A stretch of 64,000 nt of DNA from Riptortus pedestris (lineage: Eukaryota > Arthropoda > Insecta > Hemiptera > Alydidae): the NCBI GenBank assembly GCA_019009955.1, contig CM032232.1:69788501-69852500 (forward strand), read 5' to 3'. Positions within the stretch are counted from its first letter, which is position 1; the number at the start of each line of letters is the position of its first letter. The position numbers and the translations under genes are program-made. The notes under the pieces were generated by a model. The model had not been told where the DNA came from, ran no database searches, and saw only the letters and a list, made by a program, of their open reading frames with translations. This document shows, piece after piece, positions 46,441 through 57,909 of the stretch.

Positions 46441-46966
46441 AGTTTTTAGCAGGTTTCCCTTTTCCTATACATGTATGTCTGTTAACGCATTAGCAGTCGC
46501 AACTTTTGTCTGATCGTTATCAAACTCGATAATCTATTTTTATGTAAAAATATAGATGAAATTTGCTAATGGCTAAAATCGGACGAGTGGGAGGGGGGGG
46601 GAGGGTTAGAGGGGGAGAATTACTAAATTCGAAATATCTCCATTGTTATGCGTCGATTCGAAAAAGTATATATAATCATCTTATTGCAAATGTAATGTTC
46701 TGTTAATGGCGTTATATTTGTGTTTTTTTCAATATCTTGGATTATTAACCAAGATATTCGCATTTTTTTTCTTTTCGTGTGTTCAGTAAACCTCTACTCC
46801 TACTCATGTCATTTTAACAACAAGCTGTTATATTATGAAGCACTTTATTTGAACCCTAAATACCAAATATTGTTCTCATAGCACTCTTACGTTTTGAGAT
46901 AAATACGTGACGCACGTGGGAAATCTGCTTAGATAACGCAGCCCCTGCGTGACTGACTTTTAAGAG
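46441..46966 (+). mobile_element. Family B element, compact complete copy, ~525 bp
   Basis: Left end TTTTTAGCAGGTTTCCCTTTT. The core has shrunk to a few bases around CATGTATGTCTGTTAACGC. The right half is well preserved and ends GCACGTGGGAAATCTGCTTA, ACGCAGCCCCTGCGTGACTG and ACTTTTA. The right-end hairpin ACGCAG-CCC-CTGCGT is perfect. Confidence 0.8.
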
Positions 46967-47811
46967 GAACGACACTCGTATAGCCCATAGGTCGGCAGAC
47001 GAAGAGGGGAGGCCTTTCAAAACCATTCAGTTTTTACAAATGTGAACAATAATCTCAAAATGAACTAGGCTAGTCATGTAAGTCCAGCACTAATATAAGA
47101 TATTACATGTTCTGTAATGTTTAAGGATATGTGAGTAAGGACACCTCACCCCCAATTCAATTTCAAACGATAGGTTTAAATTTGAAACTATATGAACTCT
47201 TATACTTAATATTAATTATTAAATAATCTTAAGAGCTAACTTTTCCATCTAAAATATACCCCGGGCAGCATATAAGCTGCAATTTCCACACAAAGTGCTT
47301 GGACGTCCAGCGACTCTTCTTAGGTGAAACCACTCGAGATGATTTACTTCTATTAAACGAAGGAAAAAAGAAGAAAAAAAAAAGGAAGGAAAGATTTAAG
47401 GCTGTAACCGGTTAGGACGTGGAGGGGAGGTTGAGTGGAGATGAGAGAAGGGGGAGGCCCATCTGAAAACCTAGATTTCACTCACAAAGACCGGTCTGAC
47501 GGTGGGTTGTAGCTTGCTAGACTGGTTCGGCTGCAGCATCGCCAGGACCTACATGTAAGAACGACCTGCAACTGGGCCACTCTTCCCTCCTTCTCTCTAG
47601 ATCGCTTACTCCTAGAGCAGGGCTTAGATGAGGGCGCTCACTGAATCCTCTTGAGTTGTGCAAATATTTGAATGATTGGGGTTTGGACAGATACATCCTC
47701 GGGAATAATGGAATATGTTTATAAATCCCGTGAAAAGCTATGCAGTTAGCCTTATATAGCTGAACTAGAACAGTGGGCTGGTTATCGCTGCTATGTTGAG
47801 CTATTGTTCTT
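46967..47811. other. Non-coding; GC-richer patch 47400-47640
   Basis: A stretch of near-average GC in an AT-rich neighbourhood (for example GGCTGCAGCATCGCCAGGACC). It has no long frame and no recognised repeat. It could be an exon of a non-coding transcript or an unknown repeat; nothing in the sequence decides. Confidence 0.35.
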
Positions 47812-48240
47812 TTTGCAGATCCCCCCTAAGAAAAATCAGCTATTTAGGCTGTTCCCATGGCGCGATTTTCAAAACATTTCCTCAAATGTCAATCGATCCT
47901 AACAGGAGATGAATGAATGAACAGGTATACCAAAGGAAGTGTCCACGGTAGAAAAAACGTCATGTAAAACCAAAGAAAATCTAGATTGGTTTGAACCTCT
48001 CTGGAAGAACTGGAAGCTAGAAATAAGATGTTTGTAGCACAGTTGCCCTAAGTGAAAATCACAATAATAATTGTAACGGGTTTGCAGACGTTGAAAACTA
48101 AAAAAAAAAGTCTCTAGAATATTAAATTAGTAATATGATTCTTATTATGGAACATTTCATGATAAAATTCATAATCCAGAGTTATTTTAAATCATTGATT
48201 TTACGTACTATCTATTCACCACCCCCTCCTTATTCAATAA
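47812..48240. other. Family B left-end fragment, then unrecognised DNA
   Basis: 47815-47912: TTTTTGCAGATCCCCCCTAAG and GGCGCGATTTTCAAAACATTT, then TCAAATGTCAATCGATCCTA, a plus-oriented left half without its right half. The remainder is AT-rich and unrecognised. Confidence 0.5.
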
Positions 48241-48407
48241 AAGCAATGTATTGTGTTTAATGTTTAAATAAGATGCTTTGGAAAAGAAAAGGATTGGGGT
48301 TTATTAAAAGGTAACAACTGAAAAATAAAAATATCCAAGATGATCTTCCGTTTTACATAAAAGCTTAAGAGTTTGGTTACAACCACATAAAATGTATGAC
48401 CATTAGA

Positions 48408-48459
<52 letters not shown>

Positions 48460-48632
48460 GTATATATATGTATGTATGTATGTCTGTATATGTATATATA
48501 CGATATATATGCACGAACTTGATTACTTCAACTCATACTTTGGATCTAAGTGTAATTGAAGAAAGTTTTCGAAAAAAGCTTTTTGTGCACACCCCCAATA
48601 GCGGATTTATTTTAAGTTAAATCTCCTAAAAT
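48241..48632 (-). mobile_element. Family B element, decayed, TA core
   Basis: The right half is at 48290-48408 (GATCTTCCGTTTTACATAAA, GTTTGGTTACAACC), the (TA)n core with TGTA interruptions at 48409-48510, and the left half at 48511-48632 (GAAAGTTTTCGAAAAA, AATAGCGGATTTATTTTAAG). Confidence 0.5.
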
Positions 48633-49464
48633 TGACAATAGAGGAAGTAATGCAGAGCTAAAGGCTGTGCTATAAAGGTCACAGGTCTCTGTGAGAAATA
48701 TGTAGACGAGTTATTAATTTGATGTATGAAAATAGTGTATAAGAGATAGCCAATTTGAATACCACATTAGGGGAATGGGTTCACTTAGTGTACTGCTGTA
48801 GGCGAGAGATTGTTGAGTTTTGGATATTATGGAATAACTGTTTTAGTGAAGGGCTAATATGGTATAGGTAAAATTATGATAATTAAGATATTTATTTTAC
48901 GCGGCCCTAACTGTGCCTACTGCAAAAGGGGGTAGCCATATAAAGATGATGAGCTATGAATATAAAATTAATTTGGGGAAAAGTAGTGAAATAATTTATT
49001 GCAAAGACAAAGTACCCTTAAATCGACATTTATAAATTCAATTCACAAGGAGGGGAAGATAAAGAAAAATCATAATGATTTATAAAATAATTTCATTGAC
49101 CAGCTAGTTTCAAGTCCATTTGCCACCTCATCTTGAGCACAATACAAAAATAAAGATAGATAAATCAACTATTTTTCTGTTACTACCTTTCACTAGCTAA
49201 TTAAACATAGACTCTTTGGATCTAGGCAATTGCGCTATGCCTGTATACAACTGAAACCACATTAGGTAGTACGTCCTAGCTAGTGAGCCACACGAATACA
49301 AAATGGTGTAAGTTATAAGCTGATCTCCCTCATGATCTAAGAATCGATTCCCAGACAATGTATATTCCTAATATAAATGGAATTAGCAAAAGTGTCGATT
49401 AAATATTCATGAGAAAATGTTTAACGTTGTTAACAATTTATCAATTGTAATTATAAAAACGTGA
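48633..49464. other. Non-coding, nothing recognised
   Basis: AT-rich; no coding or repeat signature seen. Confidence 0.35.
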
Positions 49465-49873
49465 ACTGCAACAAGCACCTCTACGATAAAACACATACTG
49501 ACAGGCTGCATCCAACGAAAAACCTTGACATACCATGCGATATGACAGAAATACTAACTGACAGCAGCTAATATATTCCACAAATACCAACATATAAGAA
49601 ACTTATAACCATTTAAAAATACATAAAGAATAAAATAAAATAGGTTTACAGCATACTTAAAAAGATTTAAAAGGGATAACTTTTATTATATTCATTTAGA
49701 CAAAGTTCGTGTATGAGAAACACTCAGATATTTAAGGAATATTTTCCATACAATAAAAATTAATTACAACCAATGTGTACATGAAGGAATAAATATATTA
49801 TTCTATATAACCCCTGATTAGAGGTCTTGCCAATCAGCATCGATGTGGGGTATAAACCAAATAAATAAATAAA
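49465..49873 (+). pseudogene. LINE ORF2 tail remnant, same family as 33655
   Basis: TGCAACAAGCACCTCTACGA, then AAAACACATACTGACAGGCTG, parallels the zinc-knuckle coding region at 34456-34510, frame and stops lost. ACCATTTAAAAATACATAAAG parallels the last codons of that frame. It ends in an AAATAAATAAATAAA tail at 49859-49873. Confidence 0.55.
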
Positions 49874-50287
49874 CTCCACGAAACATACTACATATGATGT
49901 TTATGTATTATTTCAGTTTTCTGATCATCCTATTTCTTGCAGTTTTTTTTTATTATATGGATTCTTTGTTTTACTTTTGCTTTCATTGATCTTTGTTCCT
50001 TATCTAAGGTTTATCGTTATCGAAACTGACAATTTTTGAGCTTTAAAATTATTAACAAACAACAGCTAATTTGTTTAGCAATATAAACAGCTCTATTTGT
50101 TTAGCAATTATTAATAAACTCTTGAAGAGAGTCCTTGTATTGTAAATTCTTTGATGAATCATGCACTGGAGCTCAAACACAGTTTCGATTTCCGTAGTGG
50201 CAGAATTGATATATACATGTTGATAATTGGCATCATTGTGCTCGGTCATTGGTTTTTAACATTCTCCCATGAATAGCAAATCGATTT
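49874..50287. other. Non-coding, nothing recognised
   Basis: AT-rich DNA between two LINE remnants. Confidence 0.35.
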
Positions 50288-50299
50288 ATATTAGGAGTA

Positions 50300-50689
50300 T
50301 ATAAATCCTCCCCTTTTTTTTATTTATTCATTTTTTTTCTTGGTTTTCCCTTTTTCTATTTTTTTTCTTTTTTTATGAATTCATTTCTTTGTTTTTCTAT
50401 TTTCCTTATTTTATTATTTTTTTTTATTTTTTATTTCTTTTTTCTCCCCCCCCCCAGTCGATACTTACATTTTCATTTATATTATTTTCGCCATCCTGAT
50501 GTTTCCATACAATATTGTTTGTTTTATACAAAAATGCTATTCCAATGAACCTAACAAACACCACATTTGTTCACTCCTTTTCCGTTTCCTTCTTTCTATT
50601 TTTTTTTTTCTATTCGATTTTTTGTCCACAATTTAATTATGAGTAAATCGCCGGTGTTGCGGAACTCATTTAAATAAATAAATAAATAA
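50300..50689 (+). mobile_element. LINE 3' UTR insertion with 12-bp target duplication
   Basis: A 390-bp T-rich segment ending AGTAAATCGCCGGTGTTGCGG, AACTC and (AAAT)n. ATATTAGGAGTA flanks it at 50288-50299 and 50690-50701. Only the last part of the 3' UTR was copied, as expected from abortive target-primed reverse transcription. The end motif matches the LINE at 33655-35508. Confidence 0.85.
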
Positions 50690-50701
50690 ATATTAGGAGT
50701 A

Positions 50702-51143
50702 CTCTTCATCTGGGAACCGATTCTTCGATCAGCTGATTGTTAACAGGTAGGAGGTTCTGCCAGGAAAGAATTTAGCTGTAAGAACCCATAATACTGAAGA
50801 GGCTATTATTAATGGGAGTGAACGCCATAGTTTTTAATAGAGTTAAAGTACATAGCGTTTGTGTTTTATTACCTTCTGCCAGCATCTATTTCATTACGTC
50901 TTGTTTGTTTTCCTTTAATTGGATTGGGGAAAGCTGTAACTACACCATCACGAATTATTCATATTTTAATTCATAACTTCTGTTTTATTGCACCTTGTTA
51001 CCGATTGCACGAAAATTAAAAAAAACAAACAAAAACTTGGATTCATTAGAGGCCAAGGCCTGCCACACAGCCACGTAGCTGGTGGGAGGCCAAGTGGTCC
51101 CCTTGGCGAATTGAAGTAGCACTACAGACCAAAGGTAAGCTAC
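50702..51143. other. Non-coding, nothing recognised
   Basis: Includes a small GC-richer patch at 51053-51112 without a frame. Confidence 0.35.
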
Positions 51144-51236
51144 TTTTAGCAGATTCCCCTTAAAGGAAATCAGTTTTTGAGGTCTTATTCATGACGCGAT
51201 TTTTGAAAAATTTCCAGGATATGACGAAAAACTCCG
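51144..51236 (+). mobile_element. Family B left-end fragment
   Basis: TTTTAGCAGATTCCCCTTAA and AGGAAATCAG form the palindrome; CATGACGCGATTTTTGAAAA follows. The right half is absent. Confidence 0.7.
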
Positions 51237-52399
51237 TAACACTCATATATTGTCTGCCTGGGAGTCTTTCTAACGCCAAAAGCAAGATTATTCATGATTT
51301 ACGGGTAATTAAAAACATCTTCTGCATTTCAGTGGAGATTTTGCCATCGTTTTGAAAATCATTTTTGACTTAAACAAGACAAATCCTTATTTCTCTTATA
51401 ACAAATTATTAATTTATAACTTACTACAGAATAATTGAGAAATTCATGTCGCTCTAATCTATTTAATAAAAACATTAATCCGAATAAAATGGCTTTTAGA
51501 GCCGATTAACTTAGATTAAAGAGGTTTTGCGATATAATAAATTATCAGATATGAAATGTCAGTGACAATCCCTCTACTGATAAGCTTTCATGTGATGCCT
51601 TTTAGAGATATTCCAAGCTAGATTAAACCAGTCGATATGCGCCGAGTTATGGGCATTGATTGGTCTAAAATATTGAGGGCTTATCGACAAGCTACAATTT
51701 ATGGGACACGGTGGTTCACTCTCTCCTAGATACAACTCAAGGAGGATAGCAACAAGATTATAAGGGTCTTTTCCCTTTTATATATCCAAAATATTTATTT
51801 CTGAATCTCAGAATCATTGGAGTTTTACACTTATGTTGACAAATTGCACAAAGCATATCTTACAGGATGAAACCTTGTTTAAATAAAAATAGTTTTGTTT
51901 TTTGTCTATTATAATTAGTATTATTACATCTGGCTGACACAAAGTTTTATGCCATTTTAGGTAATGGTTGTGAAAATAAAATTTGATTCCAATATCTCAT
52001 AAACTAACGTTAGCTTGAACAACAAATAATTTATTAATTGCATTTGCTTTTCATTTTGATTTTTGCTACCAAGATATATGTTCGAGTAGCTGTGAATGTG
52101 AACGACTGCAATAGCATATTTCTTTCAGGCACTTTTTTCTTTTTTTTTTCAAATACCTGTTTAATACTTTCCATGGAAGAACAATTAAAGGAGCTCGAAG
52201 CCTGTTTATACATCTTGATTTTTAATTATGAGTAACAGTTGATTTGAATACTTTTAGACTACAATGAAATATAATGTAGTGCTACATCTATATAAAGTGT
52301 TCACCTGATAGTTTTTCTTCATTCCTACAGGGTTTATGTAAAAAATTACTACAGATGAAAGAGGTCCACCCTTCTCGGAGTAACATGTACCATAATCCG
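51237..52399. other. Non-coding, nothing recognised
   Basis: AT-rich DNA; no supported feature. The frame at 52038-52235 has no known motif. Confidence 0.35.
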
Positions 52400-53757
52400 T
52401 GCTAATAATTATCCGTCACTTGTAGTCAGTCGTCATGATAATCCGCCACTAATTGTCTGTCATAATAATAATCCCCCACAATTAGTTCTCTGCAATACAA
52501 ATAATTCAATATGATAATTTGAACCTTGTAGTTCTCTGGAATACAAGTACTTCAACATGATAATCCACCACTAATAGTAGTCTGTAATAATGACAATCTG
52601 CCACTAGTAGTCTACCATAATGATAATCCGTCACTACTAGTCTGCTATAATGATAATCCGACACCAGTAGTTCAGCCACTACAAGTACTTCAACATGATA
52701 ATTCGCTACTAGTACCTAGTAGTCTGTGATAATGACAATCTGCTACTAGTAGTAGTCTGTCATAATGATAATCTGCCACTAGTAGTTCTGTCTCTACAAG
52801 TACTTCTACATGTTAATCCGCCACCAATGGTAGCATGTTATAATGACAATCTGCTACTAGTAATAGTCTGTCATAATGATAATCTGCCACTAGTAGTTCT
52901 GTCACTAGAAGTACTTCTACATGATAATCCGCCACCAATGGTAGCATGTTATAATGACAATCTGCTACTAGTAATAGTCTGTCATAATGATAATCTGCCA
53001 CTAGTAGTTCTGTCACTACAAGTACTTCTACATGATAATCCGCCACCAATGGTAGCCTGTCATAATGATAATCTGCTACTAGTAGTAGTCTGTCATAATG
53101 GTAATCCGACACTAGTAGTTCTGTCACTACAAGTACTTCTACATGATAATCCCCCTCCAATGGTAGCCTGTCATAATGATAATCTGCTACTAGTAGTAGT
53201 CTGTCATAATGGTAATCCAACACTAGTAGTTCTGTCACTAAAAGTACATACTTCTACATGATAATCCCCCTCCAATGGTAGCATGTCATAATGATAATCC
53301 GTCACTACTAGCCTGTCATAATGATAATCCGACTCTAGTAATTCTGTCACTACAAGTACTTGAACATGATAATCCGCCACCAATGGTAGCCTGTCATAAT
53401 GATAATCCGACACTAGTAGTTCTGTCACTACAAGTACTTTTACATGATAATCCGCCACCAATGGTAGCATGTCATAATGATAATCCGACACTAGTAGTTC
53501 TGTCACTACAAGTACTTCTACATGATAGTCCGCCACCAATGGTAGCATGTCATAATGATAATCCGACACTAGTAGTTCTGTCACTACAAGTACTTCTACA
53601 TGATAGTCCGCCACCAATGGTAGCATGTCATAATGATAATCCGACACTAGTAGTTCTGTCACTACAAGTACTTCTACATGATAATCCGCTAATAGTAGTA
53701 GTCTGTCATAATGATAATCTGCCACTAGTAGTAGCCTGTCATAATAATGATAGTCAA
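52400..53757. repeat. Minisatellite with 111-bp and 78-bp higher-order units
   Basis: Built from variants of TCTGTCATAATGATAATC and CCACTAGTAG. Degenerate units lie to about 52680. TTCTGTC then recurs every 111 bases (52786, 52897, 53008, 53119, 53230), and TTCTGTCAC every 78 bases in the right part (53420, 53498, 53576, 53654). Both periods are multiples of three and the unit lacks stops in some frames, which creates long repetitive open frames on both strands (for example a 26-residue repeat with VTELLVSDYHYD on the minus strand). These are not believed to be genes. Confidence 0.9.
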
Positions 53758-56700
53758 TTTTTTTTCTTTTAAATTCAATTTTTCCCAATAATGAAGCATA
53801 AATTATTTAAGCGGGGAAACTCCCATTTTCTTTAATATCATTAATGCATACAGTATAAACAGGAAACAGACTACTGGAAATCTACATTCGCATTCGACTA
53901 CAAACCTGAACACATACATATGTGGCAACTGGAATATTTCAATAAAGTGGTGTAATATTTTTTTTTTTTAATCCATTTGTACGTAGAAATATACTCATTT
54001 CATGGAGTAAGTTTATATGAATAAAGTTGGAACTCCAAGGGCTAAGGATAAACACATTAAAAATATGAAAATATATATGTTCTGTAATATATGGGGAGAA
54101 GGGCAGTAGTATATTTGAAGGTAGAGAACCCACTTGCTACAGGGGTCCAACGGTCAAAAGACCACCCATGTCAACCCAAGATAAATGAGGCCCATGTCGG
54201 GGCTATTTTACTGCCCAAATGAGTAACTTCCAAATTGGAGGCTAACAAAGTAAACACATCGCTGGATGTGGTCGTCATGGGTGGTATCCTGACAAACAAA
54301 GCTCTCCTATACAGGAAAATAACATCTGCACTTATTCTCCAATCAATGGTTAGGGGTAGTTACAAATTATTTTTCCTTAAGAGAAATTACCGACTAGAAT
54401 AAGAATCCATTTACTTTACACCAAACAAAGTAACGATTAAAATGTTACCTTATTTTCTGTGTTATTCCGGTAATTGGATTTCAGGGCCCTTTTAATTGGA
54501 CTTGTGATGTTCATCTATAAAGAATAAATCAGTGACAGAAAAAAAAAAAATAAATAAAACTAAAATGCTCATTGATGACGTCACGTCGCGAATTAGTCCA
54601 TCTACATCACGTAGTAAAAGATGAAAATCAACGGTCGTTTTTAAGCTCAAGAAAAGTCTTTAGTGAAATATTCTTTTTGCTAATATCACATAGTACAAGT
54701 GGGTGTTTACTGAAGGCTGGTACATGGTTGGGAAGGTACACTCAGCATGATAAATAATCAAGCAGCCATTTTAATAGAGTAAGAACCCCTCTCTAGTAAT
54801 GCGCTATAAAGTAAATCGGGTTACTAAATGCATATACTCCTCATTAATATCCGTGTGTTAAAAGTTTAGGTTTTCCTGAGCGATTACACCCATTGTACGT
54901 TCGTTGGCAGTTTGTAAATTGGCATTCAATAAAGTTTGTTAAGCACTCCACTCTCCGTTTCTGAACAACAGTTTCGGCGACAGCCCCTACGAATTTCCAA
55001 GTATTGAGTTTATTTTGCACTCATAGTCTCCATGTCTATTTTCGATTTATGCTTGGTGGTAAATGCCAACCCCACCTCTTATCCACAGGTCGGAAACGAC
55101 AGCATTTCAATTACTATTTGTTTCATCACCTAATTAATGGGAATAAAGAGTTTCCCTAGACTTTAAAATGAACCGATTTAATGTAGAATAGGTTGGCAAA
55201 CATTACACAGCCTGCCCGGATAGCCAAGATTGTAAAAAGAGAAGGACAATTAGGTATTGTAATACAATGGCACTTGAAATGTCCAACGCATTGTGTAACT
55301 GGCCTTATTATGATTATTTATAGCTAATTGTGAAATAAATCCATACTTGTCTACATAAAAAGGCGGAAGCAATTAAAACCCCCCACCACCATATTTGAGT
55401 ACATGATTTCTGCCACATAATAGCCCAGATTTTATTCTTGTCGAGATAAGTGCTCCATATTGTGTACTCAGCCTTTATCATTTTTGATTTGTGGTTGTTT
55501 GCCATCAAATGGCAAACATCGCTTGAAACACGCGAATGATAATATTCTAAAATAAGACTCTTTTGTACTTTAAGAGACAATGATAACATGAGCAAGCATA
55601 TAAAATTATGAAAAGCATTTATATGAGTAGCACAAAGAACAAAAATGTTGATCAATAATTCATCTTGATTAAGTCGGTTATTTATTTTCAGGGATATTGT
55701 TGAATCAGGCAAGACAGATTATTCCACTGAAACTGAAAATTAAGAAAATAGGAATTCTATTTTAAGTACAGTTCATTCTTCACCTTAACATTTTTCCTTG
55801 TAATGAATACAAAATATAAGAGAACCCAAAAGTATAAATTAAAAATGAGTGTTTACCATTGCATCTAGAGAAAGGAAAATAGCCCGTAAAATACATTCCC
55901 GAAAGAGAAAGAGATATATTGAAAGAAGGTAGTGTTGATTGATCAGCAATAGTGCAAAATGGATATCACCTGCCCTATTAAAGAGGTCAACCTGTATGAT
56001 TAGTACATGTTGAAAGAATGGAGACCTGCAGGATTCCATAAATAAGTCAAGCGGTACACGGGGGTTAAATAGAGTGAGAGGAAGGTCAAAGCAACCAAGA
56101 TATATTCATGCAGTCCTCAACAACGAAGAATTCATTCATAAATTCTTGCATTATGGAGAATGTGATAACTTAAATAAGAATTGAGTTATTAAATTTCAAT
56201 AAGTCATTTATATCATGTGTAATATATATGGATTTTAGTGGCCGATATCTCCTACAGGACCCTTTATAATCTAATCGGATTGAACAGCCGTTTGTCTATC
56301 TCAGGCTCCATATAATTTAAGGGTCATACATACATTCATGAAGATCAGCTTGAAGTTATGTATTTATTCATGTTATGCGTCATTATTCTCCATAAATACT
56401 TTCGCAAAATTCGTATTACCCCAAATTTGGCGGCCGAAGCGTGGGTACGCATGAAAAAAATATTCTTCCCCTCTACAAAAAAAAAAAAGAAAGAGTACTT
56501 TATAAATACAGGGTTCCAAAATTCTTAAATTGTTGAAGGTATGGGTGGCCGAATTTAGAATTTCATGTTTTATATATTATAACATCATGGTTGTAACGGG
56601 AACAAATATTTAGAGTATTTGATTGTATCTAGCTTTTTAGCGTCTGTGCCAAAATCTCTCAAAGTATCATAATATATATTGTAGTTTTAGTTTCTGTTTT

Positions 56701-57194
56701 GTGCATGATCAACGACTGGAGATAAAAGCAGTTGATACTCACTATAATATATCGTGGGGTTACAAGTAAAACACATTTAGTCAGAATTATCTATTTTCGG
56801 ATTTTTATTGCTTCACTACAATAAGAAGGAGATTGTGCTGTTGAAACCTGTGAAGTCACCAGTGGCTCAGTTTGATTTGATTTAATAACATTAGTGCCCA
56901 AAAAGAAAAGATTGTTTGAACAGCGTTTTCTCAAAATCATTAATTTTGACTAAGTTTGTTTCACTTGTAACCTCACGATATAGTTGATTTAATTACTGGA
57001 GAACTTATTTATATTTTTGAAGGACCTCAATTAAATAAATTATTTTTTATTCATAAAAGTATTGACACTACTTAATGTGTGGTGAAAGATATACCTTATT
57101 TTATTTATTCATATTAATAGATTGTTTTAGCATAATTTTTAAATTCTATAATAGTTTATTATAGTTTTAGGTGGTTTAAAATATGTGAAATACA
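53758..57194. other. Long non-coding stretch, nothing recognised
   Basis: AT-rich, no recognised repeat ends. The 132-codon minus frame at 55314-55712 has no motif, no compositional shift and no neighbours, and is left unannotated. A poly-T run lies at 53959-53969, and A-runs at 54540-54552 and 56477-56489. Confidence 0.35.
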
Positions 57195-57317
57195 TTAACA
57201 TAAATACCAAATATTATTCTCTATGACCTTTTTCTTTTTAAGATATTTGCAAATACTTGGCTCACGGGGTAAATCTGTTTAGTTTACACAACCCCTGCGG
57301 GGCAGACTTTTAGTTAT
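57195..57317 (+). mobile_element. Family B right-end fragment
   Basis: ATAAATACCAAATATTATTC, then CACGGGGTAAATCTGTTTAG, and CACAACCCCTGCGGGGCAGAC before TTTTA: a decayed right terminus. Confidence 0.6.
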
Positions 57318-57693
57318 ATAGTCTAGTCTTCGTTGCAGTACTTACAAATGGGTGTCTTGGCCATTAAATGTTTATATGAAAGGTGTGTGTGGGCAATCCT
57401 ATGCTTAGCTATTATTTTTCTTCTCGACCCGTACTTCTACAGCTGGGAGTTGTTGTAGTAAATTCATTACAAGTGGCTCACTGTTTTCAACCACTTGATT
57501 GTGATTTTTTTTGGGATCCTTTTCGTGTATGTCTCACAGTTTCATCGAAATGTAAGTCTCATTTTGTCTTATGATGCAAATAGTAAAACTAAATAGTTGA
57601 CTAATAAATATTACCTGATATTGAGTTGTCGAAGACCTACGTCCTCGTTTCCTAGCAACCAATACAGAGTAATTATGTTTCCAATTCTTTTAT

Positions 57694-57896
57694 TATTATT
57701 ATTATTTATTAACGTCCACTTTTTGCAACTTAGGCTAATCGGGACGGGTTATCTACAGGTTACCACCCTTTTCTAGTCAGGGTGGGATTTTAAGACGTTA
57801 TTTAATGAATTTCGTCACTAAATCGAACTCGCCACTCTAGGTTTACCATGTGAGATAAAGGTCAACGCTTTAACTCGCATGGCTAACCTGAGCCCC
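57694..57896 (-). mobile_element. tRNA-derived SINE, full length, with 13-bp target duplication
   Basis: Flanked by CCAATTCTTTTAT at 57681-57693 and 57897-57909. On the minus strand it starts GGGGCTCAGGTTAGCC and has a tRNA-like head with GGCGAGTTCGATT (B-box fit). The body matches the copy at 41497, and the tail is (AAT)n-rich. The 13-bp duplication and simple tail are as expected when a LINE mobilises a SINE. Confidence 0.9.
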
Positions 57897-57909
57897 CCAA
57901 TTCTTTTAT

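Noticed and set aside
52400..53757. CRISPR-like array
   Set aside because: There are no unique spacers between constant repeats. Units are contiguous, degenerate and in eukaryotic DNA.
52813..53788. Overlapping 141-194 codon frames on both strands
   Set aside because: They are generated by 78/111-bp repeats whose period is divisible by three. No non-repetitive domain, start context or splice context is present.
55314..55712. 132-codon minus-strand frame
   Set aside because: No recognised motif, low-complexity hydrophobic parts, no splice or promoter context. It is plausible by chance in a sequence of this length.
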